Positions 61,131 to 64,000 of a stretch of DNA of 64,000 nt are shown piece after piece. Source of the DNA: Brevundimonas vesicularis (GTDB lineage Bacteria; Pseudomonadota; Alphaproteobacteria; Caulobacterales; Caulobacteraceae); assembly GCF_027886425.1 (NCBI RefSeq), contig NZ_CP115671.1, positions 2,666,001-2,730,000 of the forward strand, given 5' to 3'. The notes under the pieces are model-generated. The model saw only the letters and a program-made list of their open reading frames with translations. It searched no databases and was not told the origin of the DNA. The stretch's first letter is position 1. Every line of letters starts with the position of its first letter. Made by a program: the position numbers and the translations under genes.

Positions 61131-62891
61131 TCACATGTTCGGATAGTTCGGACCGCCGCCGCCCTCGGGCGTGGTCCAGACGATGTTCTGCGACGGATCC
61201 TTGATGTCGCAGGTTTTGCAGTGGACGCAGTTCTGGGCGTTGATGACGAAGCGCGGATCAGCCTTGGCCGCCTCGTCGCCATAGACGACCTCGTACACGC
61301 CGGCCGGGCAGTAAAGCCGCGCCGGCTCGCCGTACTTGGGCAGGTTGACGCGGATCGGGATCGACGGATCCAGCAGCTTCAGGTGGGCCGGCTGGTCCTC
61401 GGCATGGTTGGTGTTGGAGATGAACACCGAAGACAGCTTGTCGAACGACAGCTTGCCGTCCGGCTTCGGATAGGCGATCGCCTTGTGGTCGGCGGCCAGG
61501 CCGGTCGAGGCGGCGTCGGTCTTTTCGTGCTTCAGCGTCGGGATCGGCGACAGGCCGCCGAACAGGGTGCGGCACCACATGTCGAACATGCCCAGCGCCC
61601 CGCCCAGCGTCGTGCCGAACTTGGACAGCAGGGGCTTGGCGTTGCGGACGACCGACAGCTCCTTATAAACCCAGCTCTTTTCGAAGGCGGTCTGGTATTC
61701 GACCAGTTCGTCGCCCGCGCGCCCGGCCTGAACCGCCTCGTAAGCGGCGTCGGCGGCCAGCATGCCGGTCTTCATGGCATTGTGGCTGCCCTTGATGCGG
61801 GGCACGTTCACGAAGCCGGCCGAACAGCCGATCAGCACGCCGCCGGGGAAGCTCAGCTTCGGGATCGACTGCAGGCCGCCTTCGGTGATGGCGCGCGCGC
61901 CGTAGGAGATGCGTGTTCCGCCCTCCAGGTGCTGAGCGATCTCGGGGTGGTGCTTGAAGCGCTGGAACTCGTCGAACGGCGACAGGAACGGGTTCTTGTA
62001 GTTCAGGTGAACCACGTAGCCGACGGCCACGTAGCGATCGCCGAAGTGATACAGGAAGCTGCCGCCGCCGGTGTGTTCGTCCAGCGGCCAGCCGGTGGTG
62101 TGCTGGGCCAGGCCGGGCTGGTGCTTGTCGGCCGGCACCTGCCACAACTCCTTCAGGCCGATCCCGTATTTCTGGGGCGACTTGCCGTTCTGAAGCTTGT
62201 GCTTGGCGATGATGGTCTTGGCCAGGGAGCCGCGCACGCCCTCGGCGATGAAGACGTATTTGCCGTGCAGTTCGATGCCGGGCTGGAAGTCGCCGGTCGG
62301 CTTGCCCTCGCGGTCGATGCCGAAGACGCCGGCGACGACGCCCTTCACCTGACCCGTCTCTTCTTCCCAGACGACGTGGCTGGCGGCCATGCCGGGATAG
62401 ACCTCGACGCCCAGGGCCTCGGCCTGCTCGCCCAGCCAGCGCGTGACGTTGCCCAACGAGGCGATGTAGCAGCCGTGATTGTGCATGAAGGGCGGCATCA
62501 GCGGCATCGGCAGCGACGCCGACCCCTGCGGGCCCAGCAGCAGGAACTTGTCCTTCGTGACCGGCGTCTCCAGCGGCGCGCCGCGTTCCTTCCAGTCGGG
62601 GAACAGCTCGTTCAGCGCCTTGGGATCGATGACCGCGCCCGACAGGATGTGGCCGCCGACCTCGGCCGCCTTTTCCAGAACGGCGACGGTGATCTCCTTG
62701 CCGTCCTTTTCCGCGCGCTGCTTCAGGCGGATGGCCGCCGACAGGCCGGCCGGGCCGCCGCCGACGATCACGACATCATATTCCATGATCTCGCGCTCGA
62801 CGCCGTTCAGCGCCTCCAGCGGCGGCAGATTGTCGATGATGGCGTCCTGACGGGCGTTTTCCGCACCGCCTTCGATGGCGTCTTCAGCCAT
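61131..62891 (-). CDS. Electron transfer flavoprotein-ubiquinone oxidoreductase
   Basis: The 586-residue membrane-associated flavoprotein passes electrons from ETF to ubiquinone. It has the FAD-binding VVIVGGGPAGLSAAIRL segment, the GCSAGFVNVPRIKGSHNAMKTGM segment (in part) and a C-terminal 4Fe-4S domain with CVHCKTCDIKDPSQNI and the preceding CPAGVYEV Cys. The ATG at 62891 has AGGGG upstream; a longer frame is possible. Its protein should sit at the inner membrane. It is divergent from the glycosylase gene. Confidence 0.96.
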   Translation of the reverse strand: MAEDAIEGGAENARQDAIIDNLPPLEALNGVEREIMEYDVVIVGGGPAGLSAAIRLKQRAEKDGKEITVAVLEKAAEVGGHILSGAVIDPKALNELFPDWKERGAPLETPVTKDKFLLLGPQGSASLPMPLMPPFMHNHGCYIASLGNVTRWLGEQAEALGVEVYPGMAASHVVWEEETGQVKGVVAGVFGIDREGKPTGDFQPGIELHGKYVFIAEGVRGSLAKTIIAKHKLQNGKSPQKYGIGLKELWQVPADKHQPGLAQHTTGWPLDEHTGGGSFLYHFGDRYVAVGYVVHLNYKNPFLSPFDEFQRFKHHPEIAQHLEGGTRISYGARAITEGGLQSIPKLSFPGGVLIGCSAGFVNVPRIKGSHNAMKTGMLAADAAYEAVQAGRAGDELVEYQTAFEKSWVYKELSVVRNAKPLLSKFGTTLGGALGMFDMWCRTLFGGLSPIPTLKHEKTDAASTGLAADHKAIAYPKPDGKLSFDKLSSVFISNTNHAEDQPAHLKLLDPSIPIRVNLPKYGEPARLYCPAGVYEVVYGDEAAKADPRFVINAQNCVHCKTCDIKDPSQNIVWTTPEGGGGPNYPNM

Positions 62892-62981
62892 GGTTTCCCC
62901 TGAATCCCGGTTATCTGTGTGGTTATGCCGCTTATCGGAAGGTGACGCGAGGGCGGTCAAGGCTTATCGGTGGTCCGACAC

Positions 62982-63794
62982 ATGAACGCGCAACCCCATG
63001 ACATCGCTGCAGTCGAAAGCCTGCTCGCCTTCTGGCGGGATGCGGGGGTCGACGCCTGCTATGGCGATGCGCCCGTCGATCACACCCATGTCGCCCCGCC
63101 GCCGGCCGTAAAGGCGGTGCAGAGGGCGACGGCCTCGGTCGTCATGCCCCTGGCCGGCGTCAACGCCGATGACGCCCTCGCCGAGGCGCGGCGGCTGGCC
63201 GCAGGCGCCGCGACGCTTCAGGATCTGGCGGCGGCGGTCGCGGCGTTTGAGGGCTGTCCGCTGCGCGGCATGGGCGCAACGCAATCGGTGTTCGGACGCG
63301 GCAACCCCAACGCCTCGGTTCTGATCGTCGGCGAAGGTCCCGGCGGCGATGAGGATCGGGCGGGGCAACCCTTCGTGGGCAAGGCCGGGCAGTTGCTGGA
63401 CCGGATGCTGGCGGCGGCGGGCCTGACTGACAAGGTGTTCATCACCAACACGGTCTTCTGGCGTCCGCCCGGCAACCGCACCCCCAGCCCGCAGGAACAG
63501 GCGGTGTGCGCGCCCTTCGTCGAGCGCGCCTTCGCCCTGCTGAAGCCCAAGGCCGTGCTGCTTCTGGGCGCAGCCTCGGCCAAGTCGGTGCTCGGCGCCG
63601 AGGAAGGCATCATGAAGCTGCGCGGCAACTGGAAGGAATGGCGCCTGCTGGAAGGGGCGGTGTCGGCGCCCGTTATGCCGACCCTGCATCCCGCCTTTCT
63701 GCTCCGTCAGCCACAAGCGAAACGACAGGTGTGGAGCGACCTGCTTTCGCTGGCCGTTCGCCTTGAAACGGACTCGGTTGAAGAACAAGGCTAA
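62982..63794 (+). CDS. Uracil-DNA glycosylase, type 4-like
   Basis: The 270-residue protein has the family 4/5 core: GEGPGGDEDRAGQPFVGKAGQLLDRML, ITNTVFWRPPGNRTP and the C-terminal TLHPAFLLRQP. It should remove uracil from DNA. Of the four Fe-S ligands of type 4 enzymes only two are seen: FEGCPLR keeps one Cys of the first pair, NTVFWRPP has Trp where NIVKCRPP has Cys, and QAVCAPF keeps the last. Related alphaproteobacterial proteins also show the Trp by my recollection. The N-terminus has an extra 80-residue region. Start at the ATG 62982. Confidence 0.88.
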   Translation: MNAQPHDIAAVESLLAFWRDAGVDACYGDAPVDHTHVAPPPAVKAVQRATASVVMPLAGVNADDALAEARRLAAGAATLQDLAAAVAAFEGCPLRGMGATQSVFGRGNPNASVLIVGEGPGGDEDRAGQPFVGKAGQLLDRMLAAAGLTDKVFITNTVFWRPPGNRTPSPQEQAVCAPFVERAFALLKPKAVLLLGAASAKSVLGAEEGIMKLRGNWKEWRLLEGAVSAPVMPTLHPAFLLRQPQAKRQVWSDLLSLAVRLETDSVEEQG

Positions 63795-63878
63795 TCGCGG
63801 CATGTTCGCATGCTGACGACCGATCGCCATACACGCGCCCGTAGCTTACGCGCGTCGCCAACGAGGGGGCCGCCGCTT

Positions 63879-64000
63879 ATGTTTCTGTTCCGCCGCGCGA
63901 TACTCGCGTCGACGCTTGTCCTTGCGTTCTGCGCCGCCACGACGGCGGCGACCGCCGAGACGCCCTACGGGTCAACCGCCGAGGCCAGTGCCGGTTCCGG
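63879..64000 (+). CDS. Exported protein, partial
   Basis: The gene starts with ATG 63879 and a GAGGGGG ribosome-binding site and runs off the right edge after 40 residues. A clear signal peptide (FRRAILASTLVLAFCAATTAATA) ends near ATAE. The mature part (ETPYGSTAEASAGSG) is too short to identify. In related genomes a soluble lytic transglycosylase can follow this glycosylase, but this is a guess. Confidence 0.7.
   Translation, partial: MFLFRRAILASTLVLAFCAATTAATAETPYGSTAEASAGS

Noticed and set aside
60012..62903. A 963-residue open frame on the plus strand over TPR and ETF-QO genes
   Set aside because: It is antisense to well-supported genes and shows no motif; its composition is that of a GC-rich shadow frame.

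Overview
The window is GC-rich, densely coding alphaproteobacterial chromosome. The order of the division and cell-wall genes, a SigF/NrsF pair beside a DUF2282-DUF692-DUF2063-DoxX operon, and meso-DAP-type cell-wall genes point to Caulobacterales, most likely Brevundimonas. That assignment is from memory of gene content and order, not from a search.

Layout. 1-770: end of a histidine kinase and its response regulator. 874-6005: two DsbA-like thiol oxidoreductases, the Smc condensin and a small protein. 6018-7724: a DUF559 nuclease gene between inverted terminal repeats, an MscS channel whose C-terminus is encoded by one of those repeats, and an empty copy of a related repeat pair. 7727-19458 (minus strand): the first part of the dcw cluster, mraZ-rsmH-ftsL-ftsI-murE-murF-mraY-murD-ftsW-murG, headed by a four-box MraZ operator. 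19698-24961: a tandem structured repeat, rnpB, an AmpD-like amidase, SppA, PanD, a SIMPL protein and a CAT-anticodon tRNA. 25024-38232: a segment bounded by a 283-bp direct repeat of the nrsF 3' end, carrying an SLC13 permease, a MarR regulator, the three-gene NAGGN osmolyte operon and a heavy-metal RND efflux operon. 37953-41701: nrsF-sigF and, divergently, a bufferin-type operon (bufA-bufB-bufC-doxX) with facing SigF-type promoters. 41730-48283: a lipoprotein, free-methionine-sulfoxide reductase, SDR, CitE-like lyase, KpsC-like transferase, a KAS III homologue preceded by two more copies of the structured repeat, and a DoxX-like protein. 48324-64000: M48 protease, porin-like protein, PPDK, a second DUF559 element, glyQS, fasciclin protein, ispE, TPR protein, ETF-QO, a type-4-like uracil-DNA glycosylase and the start of an exported protein.

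The points that most deserve a second look are: (1) DUF559 nuclease genes embedded in paired REP-like inverted repeats, with gene-less copies nearby and both neighbouring and element proteins partly encoded by the repeats; (2) a five-copy hairpin motif with variable stems but a constant internal loop, one copy of which would sequester the KAS III Shine-Dalgarno; (3) the 283-bp gap-free nrsF duplication bracketing 12.9 kb next to a tRNA; (4) the SigF-controlled bufferin cluster; and (5) a perfect palindrome translated in frame inside murD.
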